DNA of 64,000 bases from UBA4408 sp002389785 (lineage in GTDB: Bacteria > Bacteroidota > Bacteroidia > UBA4408), in the NCBI GenBank assembly GCA_035438985.1, contig DAORJK010000001.1, forward strand, positions 535,332-599,331. The letters are read 5' to 3'. Shown piece after piece: positions 36,566-44,869 of the stretch. A program made the translations under genes and the position numbers. How positions within the stretch are numbered: position 1 is the stretch's first letter; every line of letters begins with the position of its first letter. The notes beneath the pieces were generated by a model. The model was not told the origin of the DNA and searched no databases. It was given only the letters and a program-made list of their open reading frames with translations.

Positions 36566-39421
36566 ATGGAACAACCCAAAAAACTCTTCCTTCTTGATGC
36601 TTTTGCATTAATATACCGTGCCTATTTTGCTTTTGCCAATAATCAGCGAGTAAATTCAAAAGGATTAAATACCTCGGCTGTATTAGGATTCACTAATACC
36701 TTGTTGGATGTATTAAAAAAAGAAAAACCAACGCATTTGGCAGTTGTTTTTGATACTTCAGCTCCTACATCTCGTCATGAAGAGTTTTCTGATTACAAGG
36801 CACATCGTGAAGAGATGCCCGAAGACTTAAGTCTTGCTATTCCTTATATTTTTAAGGTAGTGGAAGGTTTCAATATTCCGGCATTGTATATTGATGGTTT
36901 TGAAGCCGACGATTTAATTGGGACTCTTGCTAAAAAGGCTGAAGCTGCAGGGTTTATAACCTACATGATGACTCCCGATAAGGATTATGGTCAGTTGGTT
37001 TCTGACAATATTTTCATGTACAAACCTGCCAGACTTGGCAATGGTGCCGAAAAGTTAGGAGTAGCTGAAATCTGCAAGCGTTGGGAAATTGAACGAGTTG
37101 AGCAAGTGATTGACATTTTAGGATTGATGGGCGATAAAGTCGATAACATTCCAGGCATACCTGGTGTAGGCGAAAAAACTGCCATGCAATTGGTGAAGGA
37201 TTTTGGTTCAGTTGAAAATTTATTGCAACATACTGATCAGTTAAAAGGTAAACTTAAAGAGAAGGTGGAATCCAATAAAGATAAAGCACTCTTGTCGAAA
37301 AAACTTGCGACCATTATTTGTGATGCTCCGATTGAATTTAACGAAGCCGAATTGGCTGTAAAAGAACCCAACAAAGAAATTTTACGAGCCTTATTTACAG
37401 AGTTGGAATTTAGGAGGCTTGCTGAGCAAGTGCTTGGCGAAAAATTTGGTGAAGATAACCCCTCAGAACCTAAAAAGCCGACTGCGTCAAAGACTGCGAA
37501 ATCTTCTGATACCGGCCAAACCAGCATGTTTGAGTCTGCAGAGGACGCTTCTCAAGTTTCAACATTCATTCATGAAAATATAGAAGAATCTGAGACTGTT
37601 AGAAATTTTGAAAATATTCAAACTGTTGCACACAACTATATTTTAGTTGATTCATTTGAAAAGCGACAACAATTAATAGAAGATTTACAGCAATCAAAAG
37701 ATTTTTGCTTCGATACCGAAACTACCGGATTAAATGTTTTTGAAGCTGAGTTGGTCGGGCTTTCTTTCGCCATGAAAAAAGGGGAAGCATATTATGTTCC
37801 GGTACCCGAAAATAGAGAAGATGCTCTAAAATTAATGCTTGAATTCGCTCCCCTATTTGCCAATGAAAAAACTGTGAAAATAGGTCAAAATATGAAGTAC
37901 GATATTTCTGTTTTGCGCAATTACAACATTGAAGTAAAAGGGACCAAATTCGACACGATGATCGCGCACTATATTTTACAACCCGATATGCGCCACAACA
38001 TGGATGTATTGGCCGAAACATATCTCAATTACTCACCGGTTTCTATTGAAAGTCTAATTGGACCTAAGGGAAAAAACCAAAGCAGCATGCGCTCGGTAGC
38101 GCTTGATAAACTTGTTGAATATGCAGCCGAAGACGCCGATATTACCTTGCAGCTCAACCGCATTTTTGAACCCATGCTTAATACAGCCGGAACTAAGCAA
38201 GTTTTTGAAACGATTGAAATGCCATTAATGCCCGTGCTTGCGAACATGGAAGCAGAAGGTATTAAGTTGGACATTTCTGCGCTAGCAAATTTTTCAATAG
38301 AATTAAAAGAAGAATTAATAAAAGTACAAGACGAAATCTTTAAAATGGCAGGTACCACTTTTAACATAGCATCTCCCAAACAATTAGGTGAGGTTTTGTT
38401 TGAGGTTATGAAGATATCAGACAAGGCAAAAAAAACCAAAACCGGACAATATGCAACCGGTGAAGATGTATTGGAAAAGCTTGCAAGTACGAATCCAATT
38501 GTTGAACATATTTTGATATTCAGGGAGTTGCAAAAGTTGAAAAATACCTATGTCGATCCGTTACCAACAATGATAAATCCGCTTACAGGTAAAATACATA
38601 CTTCCTATAATCAGGTAGTAGCAGCTACCGGACGTTTAAGTTCGGATAAACCCAATTTACAAAACATTCCCATAAGAACTGAAAAAGGGAGGGAGGTTAG
38701 AAAGGCCTTTATTCCGCGTAATGCTGATTTTACAATACTCTCAGCCGATTATTCTCAAATTGAGCTACGGATAATTGCTGAGCTGAGTGGCGATGAAGGA
38801 ATGATGGAAGCCTTTAAAAATGGAGTAGATATCCACACAGCAACGGCCTCAAAGGTATTTAACGTGCCTTTAGATGCTGTAGACAAAGAAATGCGCAGAA
38901 AAGCAAAGGCAGTAAATTTTGGAATTTCGTATGGTCAAACTGCTTTTGGCTTATCGCAAACGCTGAATATTCCACGAAAAGAAGCTTCAGAAATAATTGA
39001 AAATTATTTTGCACAATATCCCAAAATACGAGACTTAATGGATAAAAACATTGAATTTGCTAGGACAAACGGATATGTTGAAACCATGTTGGGAAGGCGT
39101 AGGTATTTGCGTGACATTAATGAACGTAATCAAACGGTTAGAGCCCAAGCCGAGCGAAATGCGATAAATGCTCCTATTCAAGGAACTGCCGCCGACATGA
39201 TAAAAATTGCAATGATTCACATAGATGATGCATTTAAACAACAGGCGTTTAAAAGTAAAATGTTGCTACAGGTACATGATGAATTGGTTTTTGATGTTCA
39301 TAAATCAGAACTTCAGCAGGTGATGCAGGTAATTGAAGAAAAAATGAAAAACGCTATTCCTATGAATGTACCAATTGAAATTGAAATGGGAACCGGTGAT
39401 AACTGGTTGCAGGCACATTAA
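36566..39421 (+). CDS. polA: DNA polymerase I
   Basis: 951 residues. Domains: 5'-3' flap exonuclease (about 1-290, including LLDAFALIYRAYFA and GFEADDLIGTLA), 3'-5' exonuclease (about 365-545) with the metal-binding DTE intact at 383-385 so proofreading should be active, and the family A polymerase (about 570-951). Polymerase motifs: A, SADYSQIELR with Asp728; B, RRKAKAVNFGISYGQ; C, VHDELVFDV with Asp905. A poorly conserved, charged linker (about 290-365) joins the exonuclease to the rest. Role: Okazaki-fragment processing and repair synthesis. Both catalytic exonuclease sites are kept, which is not true of every bacterial PolA. Confidence 0.98.
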   Translation: MEQPKKLFLLDAFALIYRAYFAFANNQRVNSKGLNTSAVLGFTNTLLDVLKKEKPTHLAVVFDTSAPTSRHEEFSDYKAHREEMPEDLSLAIPYIFKVVEGFNIPALYIDGFEADDLIGTLAKKAEAAGFITYMMTPDKDYGQLVSDNIFMYKPARLGNGAEKLGVAEICKRWEIERVEQVIDILGLMGDKVDNIPGIPGVGEKTAMQLVKDFGSVENLLQHTDQLKGKLKEKVESNKDKALLSKKLATIICDAPIEFNEAELAVKEPNKEILRALFTELEFRRLAEQVLGEKFGEDNPSEPKKPTASKTAKSSDTGQTSMFESAEDASQVSTFIHENIEESETVRNFENIQTVAHNYILVDSFEKRQQLIEDLQQSKDFCFDTETTGLNVFEAELVGLSFAMKKGEAYYVPVPENREDALKLMLEFAPLFANEKTVKIGQNMKYDISVLRNYNIEVKGTKFDTMIAHYILQPDMRHNMDVLAETYLNYSPVSIESLIGPKGKNQSSMRSVALDKLVEYAAEDADITLQLNRIFEPMLNTAGTKQVFETIEMPLMPVLANMEAEGIKLDISALANFSIELKEELIKVQDEIFKMAGTTFNIASPKQLGEVLFEVMKISDKAKKTKTGQYATGEDVLEKLASTNPIVEHILIFRELQKLKNTYVDPLPTMINPLTGKIHTSYNQVVAATGRLSSDKPNLQNIPIRTEKGREVRKAFIPRNADFTILSADYSQIELRIIAELSGDEGMMEAFKNGVDIHTATASKVFNVPLDAVDKEMRRKAKAVNFGISYGQTAFGLSQTLNIPRKEASEIIENYFAQYPKIRDLMDKNIEFARTNGYVETMLGRRRYLRDINERNQTVRAQAERNAINAPIQGTAADMIKIAMIHIDDAFKQQAFKSKMLLQVHDELVFDVHKSELQQVMQVIEEKMKNAIPMNVPIEIEMGTGDNWLQAH

Positions 39422-39450
39422 CGATTTATTCAAAAAAAAAGTCTTAAAAA

Positions 39451-39480
39451 TTTGATTTTTCTTTTTATTCTATAACTTTG
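39451..39480 (+). promoter_or_regulatory. Promoter of the lipoprotein gene at 39509, -33 and -7 elements
   Basis: TTTG at 39451-39454, 18-base spacer, TAACTTTG at 39473-39480. This is the best match to the Bacteroidota promoter consensus in the window; the ATG follows 28 bases later. Confidence 0.7.
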
Positions 39481-39508
39481 ACTGCAATTATTTAAAACAA
39501 CTTGTGTT

Positions 39509-40408
39509 ATGATAAAAACAGCTTCAACTACAAAATTGATTCTTGGATTAGCAATAACTGCCTTGCTTGCTTCCTGTGGAGGCGATAGTTCCGAAGGTGG
39601 CAGCAATTCGAATCCACAAGATTCAGCTGCTCAAAGCGAAATGACCAAAAAAGCAAAGAAAGTATTTTATGCTATTCCATCGCCAGTTGAAATGGCTAAC
39701 ATGATTAAGCAAAGTGGAGCAAATTATAACAAAGATTTATTGAATCCTAAAGAAAATGTCTCTAAGTATACCACTAATACCAGCATGGCATTGAATCTTG
39801 GTATATATGGAGCTGATTTAAGTTATACCAGCATTTTTGATCAAACTCAACCTAGTATGCAATATATGGGCTGCTCAAAAAAATTGGCAGATGCACTTGG
39901 AATAACCGGGGCTTTTACTCCCGAAACAGTAGATCGACTTGAAAAAAATGTAAACAATAAAGATTCTTTACTTCAAATAGTTTCAGATGCATACCTTACT
40001 ACCGATGCTTACTTAAAAGAAAACGAAAGAGCTAGTACTTCTGCATTAATCATCGCAGGTGGATGGATTGAAGGTCTTTACATTGCAACCAAAATTGCTT
40101 CAAAAGATGCAAAAAATGGTGAGATTTCTACCCGAATTGCTGAACAAAAATCAGTGTTGGAAAATTTAATTTCTTTGATTGAATCTTATCCAAATGATCC
40201 AAGTCTTGCTGATGTTTTAAATCAACTTAAAAGTTTAAATGAAGTATACAATGGAATTGGCGGAGAACCAACGAAAACTGAGGCTTCAACCGACAATACT
40301 ACAAAAACAACTACTATCGGAAACAATTCAACCACCAGCCTTACTCCTGAGCAATTGGCAACTATTTCGGCTAAAGTTGATGCCATCCGCACAAGCATTA
40401 TTAAATAA
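39509..40408 (+). CDS. Lipoprotein of unknown function
   Basis: 299 residues. Lipoprotein signal with lipobox LLASC (Cys23), followed by a Gly/Ser/Asn/Asp-rich spacer that in Bacteroidota often accompanies surface export of lipoproteins. The body is mainly helical by composition (for example AIPSPVEMANMIKQSGANYNKD, TALNLGIYGADLSYTSIF-like segments), and a Thr/Asn-rich linker precedes the last ~25 residues. I do not recognise the family. It has its own strong promoter and lies seven bases before the next gene, so the two are probably co-transcribed. Confidence 0.75.
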   Translation: MIKTASTTKLILGLAITALLASCGGDSSEGGSNSNPQDSAAQSEMTKKAKKVFYAIPSPVEMANMIKQSGANYNKDLLNPKENVSKYTTNTSMALNLGIYGADLSYTSIFDQTQPSMQYMGCSKKLADALGITGAFTPETVDRLEKNVNNKDSLLQIVSDAYLTTDAYLKENERASTSALIIAGGWIEGLYIATKIASKDAKNGEISTRIAEQKSVLENLISLIESYPNDPSLADVLNQLKSLNEVYNGIGGEPTKTEASTDNTTKTTTIGNNSTTSLTPEQLATISAKVDAIRTSIIK

Positions 40409-40415
40409 TTAAAGC

Positions 40416-40862
40416 ATGAGAAAAACAATTTTGAAACATTCTTTAGCCCTGTTGATGATGTTCGTAGCATTTTCGGGAACTACAGCAACTGCACAATGTA
40501 AAAATTTTACAATGAAAAAATGTATGCCTGGATTGGCTCCATTTTTACATAACGGGCAATTAAACAGTACTACATTGTCTCCCGGAGAATCAGCCGAAAT
40601 GCAAATGACATTTTATTCGGGACAAGAATACCGTTTGTTGATTTGTGGACAAGAAATCCTTGGAAATATTGCGTTTAAAGTTACAGATTTAGACAAAAAA
40701 TCACTATTCGATAGCCGTGAACATGACAATGCAACTTCTTGGGATTTTAAAATGGCAAGCACACAGCAAATTGTGATAGAAGTTATCGTTCCCAATCAAA
40801 AATCGGTGAATGATTTAGCTCAAAGTGCCTGTGTATCGATGCTCGTTGGCTATAAAAAATAA
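40416..40862 (+). CDS. Small secreted protein of unknown function
   Basis: 148 residues with a signal peptide (LALLMMFVAFSGTTATAQ). The mature part has four or five cysteines (CKNFTMKKC near its start, LLICGQ, SACVSM) and a beta-rich pattern with a motif LSPGESAEMQMTFYSGQEYRLLICG that looks like a jelly-roll or C2-like sandwich. No family recognised. Seven bases after the lipoprotein gene; followed by a hairpin terminator that lies inside an IS remnant. Confidence 0.7.
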   Translation: MRKTILKHSLALLMMFVAFSGTTATAQCKNFTMKKCMPGLAPFLHNGQLNSTTLSPGESAEMQMTFYSGQEYRLLICGQEILGNIAFKVTDLDKKSLFDSREHDNATSWDFKMASTQQIVIEVIVPNQKSVNDLAQSACVSMLVGYKK

Positions 40863-40898
40863 GATCAATGTAACGTCCTAGAATAAGTTGACGGATTT

Positions 40899-40991
40899 TT
40901 ATTTAATCCCGGTTGCCTCAGGTATCCGGGATTTTTTTTGTTCATAAACTTCACTTGGAGTCTTCAACTTTAAAGAATTTTGTTGTTCGTT
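40899..40991 (-). pseudogene. Fragment of IS3-family transposase (last ~30 codons)
   Basis: Open minus-strand frame of about 30 codons ending in TAA at 40899-40901, with the signature KTPSEVYEQ. No start and no DDE catalytic residues remain, so it cannot be functional. The few codons before SLKLKTPSEVY may already belong to the flanking sequence. Confidence 0.6.
40905..40939 (+). terminator. Hairpin terminator for the gene ending at 40862, derived from the IS end
   Basis: AATCCCGG (40905-40912) and CCGGGATT (40926-40933) with a 13-base loop, then eight T residues from 40932. It works for plus-strand transcripts; on the minus strand the tail would be A-rich. Confidence 0.75.
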
Positions 40992-40993
40992 TC

Positions 40994-43024
40994 TTACAGT
41001 CGAAATGCGAGTATTAGAATATCATCTGTTTGGTCTCTTTCGCCTTTCCATTTTATGAATTCTTTTTCGAGTAGTAGCTTTTGCTGAGCCATACTTTCAT
41101 GTGCTATTTCGAATAAGAGCTTTTTGAATGGTGCATAATAAAATTTCTTTCGGTCACTTCCTCCAATTTGATCAACATAGCCATCTGTAAATAAATAAAA
41201 GGTGTCTCCCGCTTGATAAAATAATTGTTTCGTGGTAAATTCTTTTTCTACACCGGTATACAAGGTTCCAATTGAATATTTATCCCCTTTAAACTCAAGT
41301 AATTCTCCATTCCTGATTAGATACAAAGGGTGATGTGCACCGGCAAAGTATATTTCACGCTTGTCTGAATAAATGACACAAAGTGAAATATCCATCCCAT
41401 ACTTAGAATTGAGGTTTTCATTCTTTTGTGAAAGAGTTGAAAACACCTCATTATTGAGTTCTTTTAAAATCAACGCAGGATCAAAACTTGTTTTTCCTTT
41501 CACTACATTTTCTAAAAAATTGTATCCTAAAAAGCTCATCATTGCTCCCGGTATTCCATGTCCAGTGCAATCAATAACCGCAATAAGTAAACAATCTTTT
41601 GTTTTGTGTATCCAATAAAAATCCCCGCTAACAATGGACTTGGGTTTGTATAAAACAAATGCTGAAGGAAAGTAATTTTTAAATTCAGTCTCAGCCGGAA
41701 GAATTAGGTTTTGTACATTTCTGGCATATTCAATACTATCAGTAAAATCACGATTTTTTTGCTCAATAATTTCTTTTTGCTTTTTTAATTCGCTACGATG
41801 CTGATCGATTAATTTATTCTTTTGAAGAAGTAATCGATTAGCCCGCTGTTTTACATAGTATCTGTTTAATAAAAAACCGAGCGAAATTATTGTAAACAAT
41901 ATTCCACTAATAATAATTAACCTTTGTGTTTCTTCGGTGCCTTCTGCAATAATTTTGTCTTTATTGAGCAAGGCAATTTCGCGTTCTTGTTGCTGGTTTT
42001 GAAGCTCAGCTGTTTTTTTAGTAATGCCTTCATTTAATAAAGTGTCCTTAATTTTAGTAAATTCTTGATAATACAAATATGCTTCCCGGTCGTTTTCTTT
42101 GATATGATAAACTGCTGCAAGTGATTCGCAGCAAACTTTTATTACCTCCTTTAATTTAAGTGCTCTAGCAATTTCCAAACTCTTTAAATAATTAAAAATT
42201 GCTTTATCATAATATTCTGAATTATTCTCAGTTTTTGCCAATAAAACATAAGCATCACCAATATTATCATACCCTGAAGCAAGCCCAAATTTATCCTTCA
42301 ATTGCTGTTTTATTTGCATCGAAGCAGTTAAATATTCAAGTGCTTTTTTAGGATTTTTTTGCGTCAGATAGATGGTGGCAATATTATTTAACGATTGCGA
42401 TTTCCCTTTTAAATCACCGGTAGCTTCGCGTAAACTAAGTGCTTTGTTGAAGTTAATGAGCGCAAGGGTATCGTTATTCAAATTGCTAAAAGCCAAACCT
42501 AAGCTATTGTAAGAGGTGGCCATGCCAGACGAATCGTTATTGTCGGTGCGAAGTTTAAGTGCTTTTCGGTGGTTGCTGATAGCTAATGCAATTAAATTTT
42601 GCTTGTAATAAACTAGCCCTAAATTACTCAATGATGTAGCGATATCTTCCTTATTGCCTAGTTCTTCTCGCAAGCGCAGCGATTTAGAACCAAAAATTAA
42701 TGCATCACTGTAATTCCCTAAACTATAACTAGCACTACCAATATTATTGAAAGCCAGCGCTATTTCTTTGTTCCTTTTAAGTTCAAGGGCAATGGCTAAT
42801 TGTTGTTTTCCAATCCAAACAGCACGCGAAGGGTCGCTGCTTTTTAAATCTGTAAAAACCTCATTTAGCAAAGCAAATTTTTTATCCTTGTCGACAGTGG
42901 TTTTAATAACCAACATCAGGCTGTCGATTCGGATATTTTGAGCTACCAGGCTGTGAAAATGGAAGAAAAAAAAGAAGGTAAGAAGCTGAAGTGATTTACT
43001 GTATTTTATGAATAAATACCTCAT
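40994..43024 (-). CDS. TPR-transmembrane-PP2C (SpoIIE-type) serine phosphatase, SiaA-like role
   Basis: 676 residues. A signal-like hydrophobic N terminus (LLTFFFFFHFHSLVAQ) is followed by about six TPR units (roughly 55-330, for example AFNNIGSASYSLGNYSDALI), a charged helix, one transmembrane segment (about 369-387), a coiled coil (about 392-430), and a cytoplasmic SpoIIE/PP2C phosphatase (about 435-676). Metal ligands are present: Asp468 in GDFYW, Asp485 in DCTGHGIPGAMMS, then LFTDGYVDQ and RDQTDDILIL. The downstream position to SiaB- and SiaC-type genes suggests it dephosphorylates the SiaC-type protein in response to a periplasmic signal read by the TPRs. The partnership is inferred from context. 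Last gene of the operon. Confidence 0.9.
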   Translation of the reverse strand: MRYLFIKYSKSLQLLTFFFFFHFHSLVAQNIRIDSLMLVIKTTVDKDKKFALLNEVFTDLKSSDPSRAVWIGKQQLAIALELKRNKEIALAFNNIGSASYSLGNYSDALIFGSKSLRLREELGNKEDIATSLSNLGLVYYKQNLIALAISNHRKALKLRTDNNDSSGMATSYNSLGLAFSNLNNDTLALINFNKALSLREATGDLKGKSQSLNNIATIYLTQKNPKKALEYLTASMQIKQQLKDKFGLASGYDNIGDAYVLLAKTENNSEYYDKAIFNYLKSLEIARALKLKEVIKVCCESLAAVYHIKENDREAYLYYQEFTKIKDTLLNEGITKKTAELQNQQQEREIALLNKDKIIAEGTEETQRLIIISGILFTIISLGFLLNRYYVKQRANRLLLQKNKLIDQHRSELKKQKEIIEQKNRDFTDSIEYARNVQNLILPAETEFKNYFPSAFVLYKPKSIVSGDFYWIHKTKDCLLIAVIDCTGHGIPGAMMSFLGYNFLENVVKGKTSFDPALILKELNNEVFSTLSQKNENLNSKYGMDISLCVIYSDKREIYFAGAHHPLYLIRNGELLEFKGDKYSIGTLYTGVEKEFTTKQLFYQAGDTFYLFTDGYVDQIGGSDRKKFYYAPFKKLLFEIAHESMAQQKLLLEKEFIKWKGERDQTDDILILAFRL

Positions 43025-43045
43025 TCTTCAGAAATATACTTGGTA

Positions 43046-43441
43046 TCAGTGAACAATAAATTCGAAAGGTAAGCTAACCAATTGCGAAAATTCCTCTCCT
43101 GAATCGCGCATATCTTCATCCAATTTATCGTAATGCCATCTAACAATAATCTTTACTTTATTTAATGGGTCATTAATTTCCTGTAAAATAGCTAATAAAT
43201 CAAGAATATACTTAGCTGAGGTCGAGTTGAAATAATCAAATTTAAAATCAAACACTAGTTCTTTTTCTGTGGGATTAGCCACTACTTCTTGTTTCAAGTT
43301 CAACAGCCACTCTGTAAGTTGAGCATAAAACTTCCCTGTATTTTCAGGTCTTGATTCTCCCTTAATTTCAAATTTTCCTTCTAAGAAGTCGAAGTTAACA
43401 AGAGGGGTAAAATCAGTTTGTTTTAAAAAAAGTACCTGCAT
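43046..43441 (-). CDS. SiaC-family (DUF1987) regulatory phosphoprotein
   Basis: 131 residues of the DUF1987/SiaC type: TPLVNFDFLEGKFEIKGESRPEN, DFKFDYFNSTSAKYILDLL, and a C-terminal IIVRWHYDKLDEDMRDSGEEFS. In Pseudomonas SiaC a Thr/Ser in the equivalent helix start is phosphorylated by SiaB and dephosphorylated by SiaA; the candidate residues here are Ser73-Thr74-Ser75 in FNSTSAK. Fold resembles STAS anti-sigma antagonists. It lies three bases from the kinase gene and 21 from the phosphatase gene, all on the minus strand. Confidence 0.88.
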   Translation of the reverse strand: MQVLFLKQTDFTPLVNFDFLEGKFEIKGESRPENTGKFYAQLTEWLLNLKQEVVANPTEKELVFDFKFDYFNSTSAKYILDLLAILQEINDPLNKVKIIVRWHYDKLDEDMRDSGEEFSQLVSLPFEFIVH

Positions 43442-43444
43442 ACA

Positions 43445-44005
43445 TTAATTCATGTTAACCTTTACAATTAAGGTAAAAAAAGAAATTCCTGCGCTAGCAT
43501 CCCTAAATTGATACTCTAATTTATTCTCGGATTTTAAAGCCATATCAATTAATCCGATACCCGCACCATTTGTTTCTCGCATATCTTCACCGCTACTTTG
43601 CAACAATGCTGTGCGATACTTTTTTCGCATGTTATCACGGTCAAGTGAATTTAATTCATCAATTGTTCGTTTTAATTTTTCGCCGGTCTTGGTATACACA
43701 TAATTTCCCGATATAATATAGTAGTGCTGGGCATGTGATCCAAAAAGAAATATAGAAGGCCTGTTTTCCTTTTCTTTTACTTCGGCATGCTTATAAATAT
43801 TTTCAAGAGACTCAACAATGATGTTGTATATCTTCTTCTTTACATTCAATTTTTCATTGTATGGATTTTGCTCATTCTTTACCGATTTCAAAACAGAATT
43901 TGTTAAGTCCGGTGTAATTTCACCCAGATATGAGAGCAAAATCCTTTCACGAGAAAGTGTTTGATAAATATCAAACAAGTAATTAGTAGCTTGTTCCAAG
44001 ACCAA
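43445..44005 (-). CDS. SiaB-family (DUF6272) protein kinase, HATPase-like
   Basis: 186 residues with features of a GHKL-type ATPase: an N-box (IIVESLENIYKHA, Glu66, Asn69, His73) and a glycine-rich ATP-lid motif (NGAGIGLIDMA, about 146-155). This is the SiaB/DUF6272 pattern; SiaB phosphorylates the SiaC-type partner encoded three bases downstream. The start taken is a TTG at 44005; a second TTG two codons later is equally possible. First gene of a three-gene minus-strand operon, with a candidate -7 box ~35 bases upstream. Confidence 0.85.
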   Translation of the reverse strand: MVLEQATNYLFDIYQTLSRERILLSYLGEITPDLTNSVLKSVKNEQNPYNEKLNVKKKIYNIIVESLENIYKHAEVKEKENRPSIFLFGSHAQHYYIISGNYVYTKTGEKLKRTIDELNSLDRDNMRKKYRTALLQSSGEDMRETNGAGIGLIDMALKSENKLEYQFRDASAGISFFTLIVKVNMN

Positions 44006-44038
44006 AAATTTTAGTGAATTGTTTGTTTATACGTAAAG

Positions 44039-44046
44039 CAAATGTA
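44039..44046 (-). promoter_or_regulatory. Candidate -7 box for the kinase-SiaC-phosphatase operon
   Basis: Minus-strand TACATTTG fits TAnnTTTG, 34 bases before the TTG start at 44005. No good -33 TTG found. Confidence 0.5.
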
Positions 44047-44195
44047 GTTTCAAATTTAACTTGCTTCTGACAGCTTTTTCAAATATTTTAACGATAATTT
44101 GTTAAAAATTAGCCCAACGAGCCTTATGGTAGGTCTTACATTCATAATTCTACAACGAAAGCCATTTCTCACACTATTTAACAAAATGGTGATGA

Positions 44196-44222
44196 TTGAG
44201 CTAATATCATTTTATACCTTTG
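44196..44222 (+). promoter_or_regulatory. Promoter of rnpA
   Basis: TTG at 44196-44198, 16-base spacer, TACCTTTG at 44215-44222 (exact TAnnTTTG). The box contains the TTG at 44220 that begins the longest rnpA reading frame, so translation must start further downstream. Confidence 0.6.
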
Positions 44223-44243
44223 AATAAAAATCAACTACACAGC

Positions 44244-44630
44244 GTGCAATTTTCATTTACAAAAGAGGAGCGATTGTGCAGCCGTAAGCTGATTCAAGAG
44301 GTATTTGATTCAGGGAAATCGTTTAGCAGTAATGGATTTCGAATAAGTTGGAAACAACATACTTCTATTCCTTTTCCTGCTCAGGTTCTTTTAACAGTAC
44401 CTAAAAAGTTGGTAAAAAAGGCGGTGCACCGCAATCGAATAAAACGAATTATGCGCGAGGTGTACCGGAAACACAAACATCAATTGTATGAACAGTTAAG
44501 CAATGAAAATAAAAAAATAGTTTTTAGCATTGCATATATGGGTAAAGAAGAACCTGTGTATGCGGAGTTTGAGACCAAAATAATTTTAACTTTACAGCGG
44601 TTATTCAAAGAGATTGAAAAAAATAATTAG
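44244..44630 (+). CDS. rnpA: Ribonuclease P protein component
   Basis: Basic protein cofactor of RNase P in tRNA 5' processing. Start set at the GTG at 44244, giving MQFSFTKEERLCSRK, the common family beginning; the longer TTG start at 44220 falls within the -7 promoter box. The hallmark RNR motif appears as VHRNRIKRIMREVYRKH. 128 residues. yidD overlaps its 3' end by 17 bases, as often in bacteria. The usual upstream partner rpmH is not present; the upstream neighbour is the divergent SiaB-type operon. Confidence 0.92.
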   Translation: MQFSFTKEERLCSRKLIQEVFDSGKSFSSNGFRISWKQHTSIPFPAQVLLTVPKKLVKKAVHRNRIKRIMREVYRKHKHQLYEQLSNENKKIVFSIAYMGKEEPVYAEFETKIILTLQRLFKEIEKNN

Positions 44631-44835
44631 TGCTCCGTTTATTTTACTTATCACCCTCTATCAATATGCACTTTCTCCTTTATTACCAAATGCATGCAGA
44701 TACACTCCAACTTGCTCACAATATGGGAAAGAGGCTCTTCAAAAATATGGGGTACTTAAAGGGGGATACCTTACATTAAAACGATTTTTATCATGCAATC
44801 CTTGGGGAGGTCATGGTCACGATCCGGTTCCATAA
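44614..44835 (+). CDS. yidD: Membrane protein insertion efficiency factor YidD
   Basis: 73 residues, start TTG. Family signature is complete: LYQYALSPLLPNACRYTPTCSQYGKEAL and RFLSCNPWGGHGHDPVP. YidD lies at the inner face of the membrane and assists YidC-mediated insertion. It overlaps rnpA by 17 bases, implying translational coupling. Confidence 0.95.
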   Translation: MKKIISAPFILLITLYQYALSPLLPNACRYTPTCSQYGKEALQKYGVLKGGYLTLKRFLSCNPWGGHGHDPVP

Positions 44836-44869
44836 ATTGAAATTTAATTTGATAAACACAATTCAACAT

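Larger units (their letters stand above)
40869..40994 (-). mobile_element. Remnant of an IS3-like insertion sequence (one end plus transposase C terminus)
   Basis: Begins TGTAACGTCCTAGAATAAG at 40869, a plausible terminal inverted repeat with 5'-TG. Its first 54 bases recur without mismatch at 63947-64000. Read on the minus strand, 40991-40899 encodes ...SLKLKTPSEVYEQ... and stops, which matches the C-terminal end of IS3-family OrfB transposases (KTPxEVY). Everything upstream in the transposase is missing; the remnant abuts the stop codon of the phosphatase gene (40994). Confidence 0.7.

Noticed and set aside
38029..38439. 136-codon minus-strand open frame inside polA
   Set aside because: Lies wholly opposite conserved polymerase sequence and resembles no protein; Ser/Ile-rich shadow.
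44006..44243. Expected rpmH (ribosomal protein L34) gene upstream of rnpA
   Set aside because: No open frame with the short, highly basic L34 sequence is present on either strand of this gap.
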